This document shows, one piece after another, positions 1 to 5,271 of a DNA stretch of 5,271 bases. The position numbers and the translations under genes are program-made. This stretch comes from an uncultured Dechloromonas sp. Its GTDB lineage: Bacteria; Pseudomonadota; Gammaproteobacteria; Burkholderiales; Rhodocyclaceae. The notes beneath the pieces are model-generated. The model ran no database searches and was not told where the DNA came from. It was given only the letters and a program-made list of their open reading frames with translations. Position 1 is the first letter of the stretch. The number at the start of each line of letters is the position of its first letter. Location: NCBI GenBank assembly GCA_946477505.1, contig CAMKYP010000297.1, positions 1 to 5,271 of the forward strand. Direction: 5' to 3'.

Positions 1-320
1 AGGCCAAGGCCATGGACATGTGCCTGACCGCCCGCATGATGGATGCCGCCGAAGCTGAGAAATCCGGCCTCGTCGCCCGCGTCTATCCGGCCGACCAGTT
101 GCTCGACGAAACCCTGAAGGCCGCGCAGACCATTGCCGGCTTCTCGCTGCCGGTGGTCATGATGATCAAGGAATCGGTCAATCGTGCCTTCGAGTCCAGC
201 CTCAACGAAGGCCTGCTCTTCGAGCGCCGCGTCTTCCATTCCGCCTTCGCGCTGGAAGACCAGAAGGAAGGCATGGCCGCCTTTGCCGAGAAGCGCAAGC
301 CGACGTTCAAGAATCGCTGA
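1..320 (+). CDS. Enoyl-CoA hydratase (crotonase family), C-terminal part; 5' end outside window
   Basis: Partial gene; the frame is open from base 3, so about 105 C-terminal residues of a protein usually near 260 residues are visible. The segment matches the C-terminal half of short-chain enoyl-CoA hydratases, which add water to trans-2-enoyl-CoA in fatty-acid beta-oxidation and related acyl-CoA degradation in the cytoplasm. Recognisable stretches are AMDMCLTARMMDAAEAEKSG and GLVARVYP (the helix and strand after the active site), MIKESVNRAFE, the acidic/aromatic LLFERRVFHSAFA, and the terminal family signature EGMAAFAEKRKPTFK. These follow the mitochondrial ECHS1-like pattern closely. The two catalytic glutamates lie upstream of the window and cannot be checked. 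The stop (318-320) is one base before the likely TTG start of the next gene, suggesting co-transcription. The exact substrate, and whether it is a PaaF-type or general hydratase, cannot be decided from this fragment. Confidence 0.92.
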   Translation, partial: AKAMDMCLTARMMDAAEAEKSGLVARVYPADQLLDETLKAAQTIAGFSLPVVMMIKESVNRAFESSLNEGLLFERRVFHSAFALEDQKEGMAAFAEKRKPTFKNR

Positions 321-321
321 G

Positions 322-1392
322 TTGCACCCCGGTCTGCATCTATTCGTCGACATTTCCAGCCACGGCTTCGGGCACCTCGCGATTACCGCGCCGGTGCTCA
401 ACACCCTGGCCGGCATGCTGCCGAATCTGCGCCTGACGCTGCGCAGCGGTCTGCCCGAGGCCAAGCTGCGCCAGCGTATTCATGTTCCGTTCGAACTGAT
501 CCCCGGGAACACCGATTTCGGCTATGTGATGATCGACGCCACGCGCATCGACCGGGAAGCCAGTGCGGCCGCCTATCGCGCCGCCCACGCCGGCTGGCCG
601 GCACGCGTGGCGGCAGAAGCCGAATTCCTGGCTGGACTGCGCCCCGACCTGGTGCTGACCAATGTCAGCTACCTGCCGCTGGCCGGCGCGGCGCAGGCCG
701 ACATACCCGCCTGCAGCCTGTGCTCGCTGAACTGGGCCGATCTCTTCGCCCACTTCTTCGGCGACAAAGCGTGGGCCGGGCCGATCCATGCCCAGATGCT
801 GTCGGCCTACTGTGCGGCCCATTCCTTTCTGCGAGTGACGCCCGGGATGCCGATGACGGAGCTGAGCAACGTCCGGCCCGTCGGCCCGATTGCCGCGTTG
901 GGGCAGCGGTACGACCTGGGGCTGGGCGGCGACAAGGCCATCCTCGTGGCCATGGGTGGCATCGCCCACCATCTGCCGGTCGATAGCTGGCCGCGCCTGC
1001 CCGGCATTCGCTGGCTGGTCAGTGCCGACTGGCGCTGCCGGCACCCCGATGCCATTGCTTTCGAATCCTTCGGTCTGGGCTTTACCGACCTGCTGTGCTC
1101 GGTGGATGCCGTGGTCACCAAACCCGGTTACGGCACCTTTGCCGAAGCTGCCTGCAACGGCACGCCGGTGCTCTATCAGCGGCGCGCGGAGTGGCCGGAA
1201 CAGGACTACCTGATCACCTGGCTGGAACAGCATGCCCGCTGCGGAGAAATCCGGGAGGAAGATTTGCAGCGTGGCCAGCTGGGCGAGCAGCTGACAAGAC
1301 TGTGGCAAACCAGCGCTCCGCCCCCGCCACGACCCGATGGCGCGCGGCAAGCCGCCGAATGGATCAGAGCGGCCGGAAGCCGAGCTTCTTGA
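322..1392 (+). CDS. Uncharacterised GT-B-fold glycosyltransferase-like protein
   Basis: About 356 residues if translation starts at TTG 322-324, one base after the preceding stop. An ATG in this frame at 184 lies deep inside the hydratase gene, and the residues it would add are out-of-frame hydratase sequence, so I reject it. The N-terminus has a beta strand and glycine-rich loop, LFVDISSHGFGHLAITAPVL (residues 7-26), like the first Rossmann unit of GT-B enzymes; an HGFGHxxR-type loop also occurs in the N-terminal domain of plant L-arabinokinases. The C-terminal half has a second nucleotide-binding-like unit: AILVAMGGIAHHLPV (206-220), then DAVVTKPGYGTFAEAACNGT (262-281), which resembles the sugar-nucleotide-binding region of MurG/GT28-like enzymes, then PVLYQRRAEWPEQDYL (282-297). 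A proline-rich stretch (331-340) precedes a short final helix. No signal peptide or membrane segment is seen, so it is probably cytosolic. Donor and acceptor are unknown. No convincing Shine-Dalgarno precedes the TTG; coupling to the hydratase is likely. The 3' end overlaps maf by 29 bases on the opposite strand. Confidence 0.82.
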   Translation: MHPGLHLFVDISSHGFGHLAITAPVLNTLAGMLPNLRLTLRSGLPEAKLRQRIHVPFELIPGNTDFGYVMIDATRIDREASAAAYRAAHAGWPARVAAEAEFLAGLRPDLVLTNVSYLPLAGAAQADIPACSLCSLNWADLFAHFFGDKAWAGPIHAQMLSAYCAAHSFLRVTPGMPMTELSNVRPVGPIAALGQRYDLGLGGDKAILVAMGGIAHHLPVDSWPRLPGIRWLVSADWRCRHPDAIAFESFGLGFTDLLCSVDAVVTKPGYGTFAEAACNGTPVLYQRRAEWPEQDYLITWLEQHARCGEIREEDLQRGQLGEQLTRLWQTSAPPPPRPDGARQAAEWIRAAGSRAS

Positions 1393-1969
1393 GCAGTTCG
1401 CCGGTCTCGCAGACCGGCAGCCCCATGACTCCGGTATAGCTACCCGAGAGGTGCTCGACGAACAGGCCCGCCCGGCCCTGGATGCCGTAAGCACCTGCCT
1501 TGTCCATCGGTTCGCCACTCATCACGTAATGGCGGATTTCCTCGTCATCGATCACACGGAAACGGACTTCGCTGCTCGACAGCACATACTCCGTGTGCCC
1601 CATGTGATTGATCGCCACCCCGGTCAGAACGCGATGCGTCTGGCCGGACAGGCGGCGCAGGATATGGCTGGCATCGGCCATATCTGCCGGCTTGCCGATG
1701 ATCTCGCCGCGAAATTCGAGTGTGGTGTCGGCCGCGAGCACCGGGCGCATCGGCAAACGACGCTCCTGAACGATCTTCAGGCCATGCAGCGCCTTGGCGC
1801 GGGCGATGCGCTCGACGTACACCACGGGATCTTCGTTAAACAACGGGGTTTCGTCGGTCTCCAGATCGGCCCGCATGCCGTCACGGAAGACGACGGTATC
1901 GAAATCGATGCCGATCTGATGCAGGAGTTCGCGGCGACGGGGGCTACGTGAGGCGAGGTAAAGGCGCAT
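1364..1969 (-). CDS. maf: Maf/YhdE-type nucleoside triphosphate pyrophosphatase (dTTP/UTP pyrophosphatase-like)
   Basis: A 201-residue protein of normal length for the Maf/HAM1-like family, which hydrolyses canonical and modified nucleoside triphosphates to monophosphate plus pyrophosphate, acting in nucleotide-pool sanitation and linked to cell-division arrest. Visible motifs: LASRSPRRRELL near the N-terminus (residues 5-16, phosphate binding), AADTT (79-83) with D81 as the likely catalytic aspartate, GKP (92-94) with the conserved lysine, LSGQTHRV (107-114), GEPMDKAGAYGIQG (152-165) and GSYTGVMGLP (176-185). The DKAGAYGIQG plus GSYxxVxGLP pattern fits the YhdE subgroup (dTTP/UTP) rather than YceF (m7GTP). 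The ATG start is well supported: it is one base after the rlmH stop and has a strong Shine-Dalgarno six bases upstream. It is the last gene of the minus-strand operon seen here. Its stop lies inside the convergent glycosyltransferase-like gene (29-base overlap), with no terminator in between. Confidence 0.96.
   Translation of the reverse strand: MRLYLASRSPRRRELLHQIGIDFDTVVFRDGMRADLETDETPLFNEDPVVYVERIARAKALHGLKIVQERRLPMRPVLAADTTLEFRGEIIGKPADMADASHILRRLSGQTHRVLTGVAINHMGHTEYVLSSSEVRFRVIDDEEIRHYVMSGEPMDKAGAYGIQGRAGLFVEHLSGSYTGVMGLPVCETGELLKKLGFRPL
1400..1418. other. Perfect inverted repeat (8-bp stem, 3-nt loop) at the convergent gene ends
   Basis: The plus strand reads GCCGGTCT-CGC-AGACCGGC, a perfect 8-bp stem with a 3-base loop, starting 8 bases after the stop of the glycosyltransferase-like gene and lying inside the last codons of maf. 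It is GC-rich but has no T-run on either side, so it is not a standard intrinsic terminator. It could act as a transcription barrier or protect the plus-strand mRNA 3' end; it could also be a chance result of GC-rich maf codons (LPVCETGE). Confidence 0.35.
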
Positions 1970-1970
1970 A

Positions 1971-2441
1971 TCATCCCTCCCTGTGATACGGATGGTTCTT
2001 CAGGACGCTGACAGCGCGATAAAGCTGTTCGCACAAGAGTAGGCGGGCCATGCCGTGCGGCAGGGTCAGGCTCGACAAGCGCAGTCGGTCGTCGGCCTGC
2101 TGCTTGAATTCCTCGTCCAGACCATCGGCGCCGCCGATGAGCAGGGCGACATCGCGCCCGTCCTGCATCCAGACTTCTAGACGCTTGGCCAGCTTCAGGG
2201 TGGTCAGGTCGTCGCCTTTTTCATCAAGCACGACAATCCGGCAACTGGCGGGCAGCATCTCGCGAATACGCGATTTCTCGGCCGCCAACAGCTGTTCGCG
2301 CGTTTTCGAGCCGCGCGGCTCGGGCTTGATTTCGGTGACGCTGGCCGGCAGTTCGCGCGGCATGCGCTTGAGGTACTCGGCGCAGCCTTCGCTCACCCAG
2401 CCGGGCTGGCGATGGCCGACGGCGAGGATGGCCAGCTTCAT
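1971..2441 (-). CDS. rlmH: 23S rRNA (pseudouridine1915-N3)-methyltransferase RlmH
   Basis: A 156-residue SPOUT-class methyltransferase, essentially the family's usual length (about 155). It uses S-adenosylmethionine to methylate N3 of pseudouridine 1915 in helix 69 of 23S rRNA, acting on the assembled 70S ribosome. The start is the ATG giving MKLAILAVGH; longer in-frame starts upstream would run into rsfS and add non-family residues. Diagnostic segments: CRIVVLDEKGDDLTT (67-81), the SAM-binding knot loop LLIGGADGLDEE (100-111), LTLPHGMARLLLCEQLYRA (125-143) and the C-terminal HPYHRE (150-155), which takes part in substrate and SAM binding. The ATG overlaps the rsfS stop as ATGA, so translation is probably coupled; no strong Shine-Dalgarno is present. 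The rsfS-rlmH pairing is common in bacteria and puts two large-subunit factors together. Confidence 0.97.
   Translation of the reverse strand: MKLAILAVGHRQPGWVSEGCAEYLKRMPRELPASVTEIKPEPRGSKTREQLLAAEKSRIREMLPASCRIVVLDEKGDDLTTLKLAKRLEVWMQDGRDVALLIGGADGLDEEFKQQADDRLRLSSLTLPHGMARLLLCEQLYRAVSVLKNHPYHREG
1976..1982 (-). promoter_or_regulatory. Strong Shine-Dalgarno for maf
   Basis: On the minus strand AGGGAGG is followed by six bases (GATGAT) and then the maf ATG. It lies within the last codons of rlmH. It is the only strong ribosome-binding site among the start regions seen in this window; it fixes the maf start and suggests maf can be translated independently of rlmH. Confidence 0.75.
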
Positions 2442-2806
2442 TCGCCGGCAGCCTGCTCCGCCTGCTGCTTGCGACGCTGGGCCGGGGTGAGCTGCCACAG
2501 CTCTTCAAGGTTGTAGTACTGGCGGACCATGGGCTGCATGACATGGACGACGACGTCGCCGATATCGACCAGCACCCATTCGCCGGCATCTTCGCCCTCG
2601 ACCGAGACGATCTCGCCGCCGGCTTCGCGCACCTTGTCCTGGACGTTGCGCGCCAAGGCCTTGACCTGGCGGTTGGAGTCGCCGGTGGCGATGACCAGGC
2701 GGTCGAACAATGAGGTGAGCTTGGTGGTGTTGATGACTTCAATGTCCTTGCCCTTGATGTCTTCGAGGGCATTGACGACGATTTTTTGCAGCTTGCGGAT
2801 GTCCAT
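2438..2806 (-). CDS. rsfS: Ribosomal silencing factor RsfS (Iojap/DUF143 family)
   Basis: A 122-residue protein. The family binds ribosomal protein uL14 on the 50S subunit and blocks joining with 30S, lowering translation in starvation or stationary phase. The typical layout is seen: an N-terminal helix (MDIRKLQKIVVNALEDIKGK), DIEVINTTKLTSLFDRLVIA (21-40), then TGDSNRQVKALARNV (41-55), and the core GEWVLVDIGDVVVHVM (75-90) followed by YYNLEELW (97-104). The C-terminal tail after 105 is charged and Gln/Ala-rich (QRRKQQAEQAAGE) and is longer than in the roughly 105-residue E. coli protein. The ATG shares one base with the nadD stop (TGATG), and the gene's own stop overlaps the rlmH start (ATGA), so it is tightly coupled on both sides. 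No clear Shine-Dalgarno is seen. Confidence 0.96.
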   Translation of the reverse strand: MDIRKLQKIVVNALEDIKGKDIEVINTTKLTSLFDRLVIATGDSNRQVKALARNVQDKVREAGGEIVSVEGEDAGEWVLVDIGDVVVHVMQPMVRQYYNLEELWQLTPAQRRKQQAEQAAGE

Positions 2807-3459
2807 CAGGTGCTTCTATAGAGAGAATGAAGTTGAATATAGTCGAGAACGTCGTCCGGCAGCAAATAACGAGCGGAAAGTCCGTTAGCCAGCAGCTTGC
2901 GAATCTGGGTCGCCGAAATGGCCAGCTGGGTCATCGCGAAGGTGACGATGCCGCCGGCCGGCGATAGCCGCAACGCACCGCTATCGGTCAGCCGACGATT
3001 GTTGAATTCGGTTGCCAGCTCGTGCGGCAGGCTGGCGGTTTCGACCGGAAAACCCGGGCGGTGCGAGATGGCGACATGGGCCAGCGCGAAAATGTCGTGC
3101 CAGCGGTGCCAGGTCGCCAACCCGGCGAAGGCATCGGCACCAACCAGCAACACCAGTGACTGTTGATCGCCCAATTCGGCCCGCAGGCGCTCCAGCGTAT
3201 GCACGGTGTAACTCGGCGCGGCTGCCTCGACCTCGCCGGCATCGACCGAGAAACTCGGATTTCCCGCCGTCGCCCGGCGCACCATCTCCAGCCGCTGCCT
3301 GGCCGTGACCAGTGGCGGGCCGCGATGCGGCGGCTGGCCGGCCGGAATCCAGCGCACACCGCCCAGCGCCAGATGAGCGATAGCTTCCTCGGCCAGACGC
3401 AGATGGCCGTAATGCACGGGGTCGAATGTCCCGCCGAACAGCCCCAGGGGTTCAGACAA
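2806..3459 (-). CDS. nadD: Nicotinate-nucleotide adenylyltransferase NadD
   Basis: Converts nicotinate mononucleotide plus ATP to deamido-NAD and pyrophosphate in NAD biosynthesis. With the TTG start at 3459-3457 it has 217 residues, near the usual 213-220. Motifs: GLFGGTFDPVHYGH (6-19) containing the nucleotidyltransferase HxGH (HYGH, 16-19), PPHRG (44-48), SYTVHTLERL (83-92), LLVGADAFAGLATWHRW (104-120), and ISATQIRKLLANG (181-193), the second ATP-binding ISxTxIR motif. The start is uncertain. ATG 3495 (229 residues, 44-base overlap with the upstream gene) and ATG 3525 (239 residues) are also in frame, but the added N-terminal residues are not family-like. TTG gives only an 8-base overlap and puts the first motif at the usual distance from the N-terminus. 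No candidate has a good Shine-Dalgarno. The stop overlaps the rsfS ATG by one base. Confidence 0.96.
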   Translation of the reverse strand: MSEPLGLFGGTFDPVHYGHLRLAEEAIAHLALGGVRWIPAGQPPHRGPPLVTARQRLEMVRRATAGNPSFSVDAGEVEAAAPSYTVHTLERLRAELGDQQSLVLLVGADAFAGLATWHRWHDIFALAHVAISHRPGFPVETASLPHELATEFNNRRLTDSGALRLSPAGGIVTFAMTQLAISATQIRKLLANGLSARYLLPDDVLDYIQLHSLYRST

Positions 3460-4225
3460 TTTCGGAAATGCCGAAGATGTCGCGGTAGCTGGCATAAAAA
3501 CTGGCGAAGACGGTCGGCGCGACAACCAGCACCATGGGCAGCGTCAGGATAGCCGTCGCCAGATTGGCTGCGCCGGGCAGGATCAGGAGCAGGATGCCGA
3601 GAAGCAGGCCGGGCACGATGCCGGCCACGATGAGCAATGCGATTCCGTAAGTCAGAAAAGGCCGCCAGTTCATCCAGCACGCCATGAAGCTGAAGAACAG
3701 CGCACGGCCCACGCTGAGGCGATGCCAGGAAGCGAGTACCGGCGCAAACCACCAGGCCATGAGAACGGGAACCATCAGCGTCATCACGCACAGGGCCGAC
3801 AATAGAAAATCGGAATCCTCGACCGCCGCGCGCTCAGCGCGGTTGCTGGCAAGCATGAAACGCATCAGGTCGCCGCCATCGAGCAGGGACGACAGGCCAA
3901 GTACGCCAAGCGTGGCGCACAAATAAAGCGCACCGAGCGCGACAAGCGTTCGTCCATTGTCTTTAAGGCTGCCGTACAAAGTCTGCAGGCCGATCGGCTG
4001 GCCGCGTTCCAGATTGCGCGCGGCCTGCATCAGACCGACCGAAAGACCGGGGATGGCGAGCGACGCCACCAGCACGCCGACGAAGGGCACCACGTTCAGG
4101 AAAAGCACGGTGAACCAGTAGGCGACGACCAGCATGCCGAGCATGACAGGATTGCGCCTGAAGAGGGCGAAGCCGCCCATGAGCCATTGCCAGCCGGCTG
4201 CAGGCGGAAGTGTTTGCGCCCGCAC
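3452..4225 (-). CDS. BPSS1780-family integral membrane protein (copy B)
   Basis: A 257-residue hydrophobic protein resembling the BPSS1780 family of betaproteobacterial membrane proteins, which has no established function. There is no cleavable signal peptide. The N-terminus has the family-like GWQWLMGGFALFRRNP (11-26). Hydrophobic segments lie at about 28-60 (one or two helices, with VVPFVG at 45-50), 93-114, 141-164, 190-217 and 221-243; the helix number is approximate. The loop at about 115-140 is hydrophilic and acidic/basic. The C-terminus has FYASYRDIFG (243-252), nearly the same as the end of the upstream neighbour (YASYRDIF), and WFAPVLASWHRL (159-170) matches WYAPVLVLFHGM there, so the two are paralogues. 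The start is GTG at 4225-4223, two bases after the neighbour's stop; a stop in this frame at 4234-4232 rules out anything much longer. Its 3' end overlaps nadD. Confidence 0.85.
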   Translation of the reverse strand: MRAQTLPPAAGWQWLMGGFALFRRNPVMLGMLVVAYWFTVLFLNVVPFVGVLVASLAIPGLSVGLMQAARNLERGQPIGLQTLYGSLKDNGRTLVALGALYLCATLGVLGLSSLLDGGDLMRFMLASNRAERAAVEDSDFLLSALCVMTLMVPVLMAWWFAPVLASWHRLSVGRALFFSFMACWMNWRPFLTYGIALLIVAGIVPGLLLGILLLILPGAANLATAILTLPMVLVVAPTVFASFYASYRDIFGISEIV

Positions 4226-4227
4226 GG

Positions 4228-4974
4228 TCAGCTACCCATGAAAATGTCGCGATAGGACGCGTAAACCGCGCCGGAAAAAACCGGCAGCAACAGCAGGAGC
4301 CCCATCCCGACCGGCAACATGGCGAAAAACAGGGCAACGACCAGGAAGACGCCGAAGATGCACATCGGCAGCCAATTCCGGGCACCGGCCGTAAAGCTGG
4401 CCTTCATGGCATCGATGGGTTTCATGCCATGGAATAGCACGAGCACCGGTGCATACCAGGTGGCCATGATCACCGGAATCGAGAGCACGAGCACCAGCAG
4501 GCCGGCCAGCATGACGCCACCCAGGGCGATGCCGAATCCCGCCACCTTGCCGGTCACCACGCCGCCCAGCACACCGCCGCTGACCAGCAGGAAGGCGATG
4601 AAAGCGATCCCGAAGATGCCGGCGGCAAAGAAAACGCCGACCATGACCAGATCCCCCGCTCCGCGGCGGAAACCGGCGAACAGGTCGGCGATCTCGGGCT
4701 CCTCGCTGTCGGCGATGCGACGGCAAATGCGGAACATGCCGGCACCGAACAGTGGTACCAGCAGATGGGCGGCGATCTGGCCGAACAGGGGAACAATGGA
4801 AATGGCCATCAACATGACCAGCAACAAAACGGTCGTGCCGATCCAGATGCCGGGATTGACCAGGAACATAGCCCACCCCTGGCGCAGCCAGTCGAAACAG
4901 GCACCGGGATCGACCTCGCGGCTATCGCCGGTAAACGGAGCCGGGACCATCGGAAATGCAGGAGTTTCGTTCAT
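4228..4974 (-). CDS. BPSS1780-family integral membrane protein (copy A)
   Basis: A 248-residue membrane protein similar to the downstream neighbour and likewise BPSS1780-like, function unknown. A polar N-terminal tail of about 27 residues (MNETPAFPMVPAPFTGDSRE...) precedes GWAMFLVNPG (33-42). Hydrophobic segments lie at about 43-62, 66-82, 108-133, 145-170 and 204-235. Conserved points shared with copy B are VPLFG (61-65), the RxxxR/ADSEEPEIADLFAGF stretch after the second segment (85-102), WYAPVLVLFHG (173-183), ASFTAGARNW (192-201) and the C-terminal YASYRDIF (238-245). The ATG start is 9 bases after the thrB stop, with no good Shine-Dalgarno visible, so coupling to thrB is likely. Nothing in the sequence points to a transport substrate or an enzymatic site. 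Confidence 0.85.
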   Translation of the reverse strand: MNETPAFPMVPAPFTGDSREVDPGACFDWLRQGWAMFLVNPGIWIGTTVLLLVMLMAISIVPLFGQIAAHLLVPLFGAGMFRICRRIADSEEPEIADLFAGFRRGAGDLVMVGVFFAAGIFGIAFIAFLLVSGGVLGGVVTGKVAGFGIALGGVMLAGLLVLVLSIPVIMATWYAPVLVLFHGMKPIDAMKASFTAGARNWLPMCIFGVFLVVALFFAMLPVGMGLLLLLPVFSGAVYASYRDIFMGS

Positions 4975-4983
4975 GCGCGGATG

Positions 4984-5271
4984 CTAACGGGGGAGCGCTG
5001 CCGGAGCAAGGCGAAAACGCGTCAAAAGCCGACGAAAATCATCAGGATTCTTGATCGTTACCACTTCGCCCTGGCGCGGACGGTGCCGCACCTCCAGGCG
5101 CAACAGCCAGAAGCGCAACGCCGCCGCCCGCCGCATGGCAGGCCAGGCCTGCCTTTCCGCCTCCAGCAGGGGACGAACGGCAGCATAGCCCGCGATCAGG
5201 GCGGCCAATGCCGCGTCGTCCGAACACCAGTCGTTGGCGACAACGGCCAGATCGAACAGCCAGGCATCCTC
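4984..5271 (-). CDS. thrB: Homoserine kinase ThrB (APH/choline-kinase-like type), C-terminal part; 5' end outside window
   Basis: The frame is open to the right edge, giving the last 95 residues of a protein usually about 315-330 long. The fragment begins EDAWLFDLAVVANDWCSDD, which is the region just after the catalytic loop in the homoserine kinases of Pseudomonas and betaproteobacteria. These belong to the aminoglycoside-phosphotransferase fold and not to the GHMP type of E. coli ThrB. Further family-like pieces are AGYAAVRPLLEAERQAWPAM, RAAALRFWLLRLE and the end RPRQGEVVTIKNPDDFRRLL. The enzyme phosphorylates homoserine with ATP to O-phosphohomoserine in threonine synthesis. The ATP-binding and catalytic-loop residues lie outside the window. 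The TAG stop is 9 bases before membrane protein copy A, so thrB is probably the first or an early gene of the operon seen here. A TTG at 5208 is internal, not a start. Confidence 0.93.
   Translation of the reverse strand, partial: EDAWLFDLAVVANDWCSDDAALAALIAGYAAVRPLLEAERQAWPAMRRAAALRFWLLRLEVRHRPRQGEVVTIKNPDDFRRLLTRFRLAPAALPR

Noticed and set aside
184..321. Longer N-terminus for the glycosyltransferase-like gene from ATG 184
   Set aside because: It would overlap the enoyl-CoA hydratase coding sequence by 137 bases, and the extra residues are an out-of-frame reading of that gene (Ser/Arg/Pro-rich).
1344..1355. Short inverted repeat GCGGC-AA-GCCGC downstream of maf as a possible maf terminator
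   Set aside because: The stem is short, the loop is only two bases and no T-run follows on the minus strand; such repeats are common in GC-rich sequence.
340..1518. Long minus-strand open frame (392 codons) opposite the glycosyltransferase-like gene
   Set aside because: The translation is low-complexity, rich in Arg, Gln, Gly and Ala, with no recognisable motif, and it runs antisense to a gene with clear GT-B motifs and into maf. Long antisense open frames are expected in GC-rich coding DNA.
1337..1951. Plus-strand open frame (204 codons) opposite maf
   Set aside because: It is the complement of a clear Maf protein with all family motifs; its own translation has no family features.
2817..2850. 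Locally AT-rich stretch just before rsfS that could be an internal promoter (TATAGA on the minus strand)
   Set aside because: A TCGACT box upstream is about 20 bases from TATAGA, too far for a good sigma-70 promoter, and the stretch encodes the conserved-looking NadD C-terminus (DYIQLHSLY). Not enough to call.
4319..4987. Plus-strand open frame (222 codons) opposite membrane protein copy A
   Set aside because: Its composition (Pro, Thr, Met, Lys runs) is what results from reading hydrophobic transmembrane codons antisense; the minus-strand frame has coherent membrane segments and shared motifs.
1..5271. Mobile elements, CRISPR arrays, tRNA/rRNA genes or phage-defence genes
   Set aside because: The window is almost fully accounted for by recognisable chromosomal genes; I saw no direct-repeat array, transposase-like protein, terminal inverted repeats or RNA-gene signature.

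Overview
The window looks like ordinary chromosomal DNA from a GC-rich betaproteobacterium. A Rhodocyclales member (Dechloromonas/Azonexus/Azospira-like) is my best guess. The reasons are the high GC content, two membrane proteins of the BPSS1780 type (a family I know from betaproteobacteria), a ThrB of the aminoglycoside-phosphotransferase-like type, and the order nadD-rsfS-rlmH-maf. The genus is inferred from memory of the families, not from a search. The window is almost completely coding, with no tRNA, rRNA, CRISPR array, insertion sequence or other mobile element visible.

Left part, plus strand (1-1392): the 3' end of a short-chain enoyl-CoA hydratase gene, followed after one base by a gene for an uncharacterised GT-B-fold glycosyltransferase-like protein. 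The latter probably starts at a TTG codon (322). Its last 29 bases overlap, tail to tail, the end of maf on the other strand, so the two transcription units converge with no intergenic space. A perfect 8-bp inverted repeat (1400-1418) lies just past the plus-strand stop, inside the end of maf.

Right part, minus strand (5271 down to 1364): one tightly packed set of seven genes reading thrB (3' end only), BPSS1780-family membrane protein A, BPSS1780-family membrane protein B, nadD, rsfS, rlmH, maf. Junctions are +9 nt, +2 nt, 8-nt overlap, 1-nt overlap, 4-nt ATGA overlap and +1 nt, which strongly suggests one operon with translational coupling. Its promoter must lie beyond the right edge. Only maf has a strong Shine-Dalgarno sequence.

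Functionally the operon is a housekeeping cluster: threonine biosynthesis (ThrB), NAD synthesis (NadD), ribosome silencing or assembly control (RsfS), 23S rRNA modification (RlmH) and removal of non-canonical nucleotides (Maf/YhdE). The two membrane proteins have no established function and are paralogues of each other. I see no clear new multi-gene system. The least explained items are the glycosyltransferase-like gene and the tandem membrane-protein pair.
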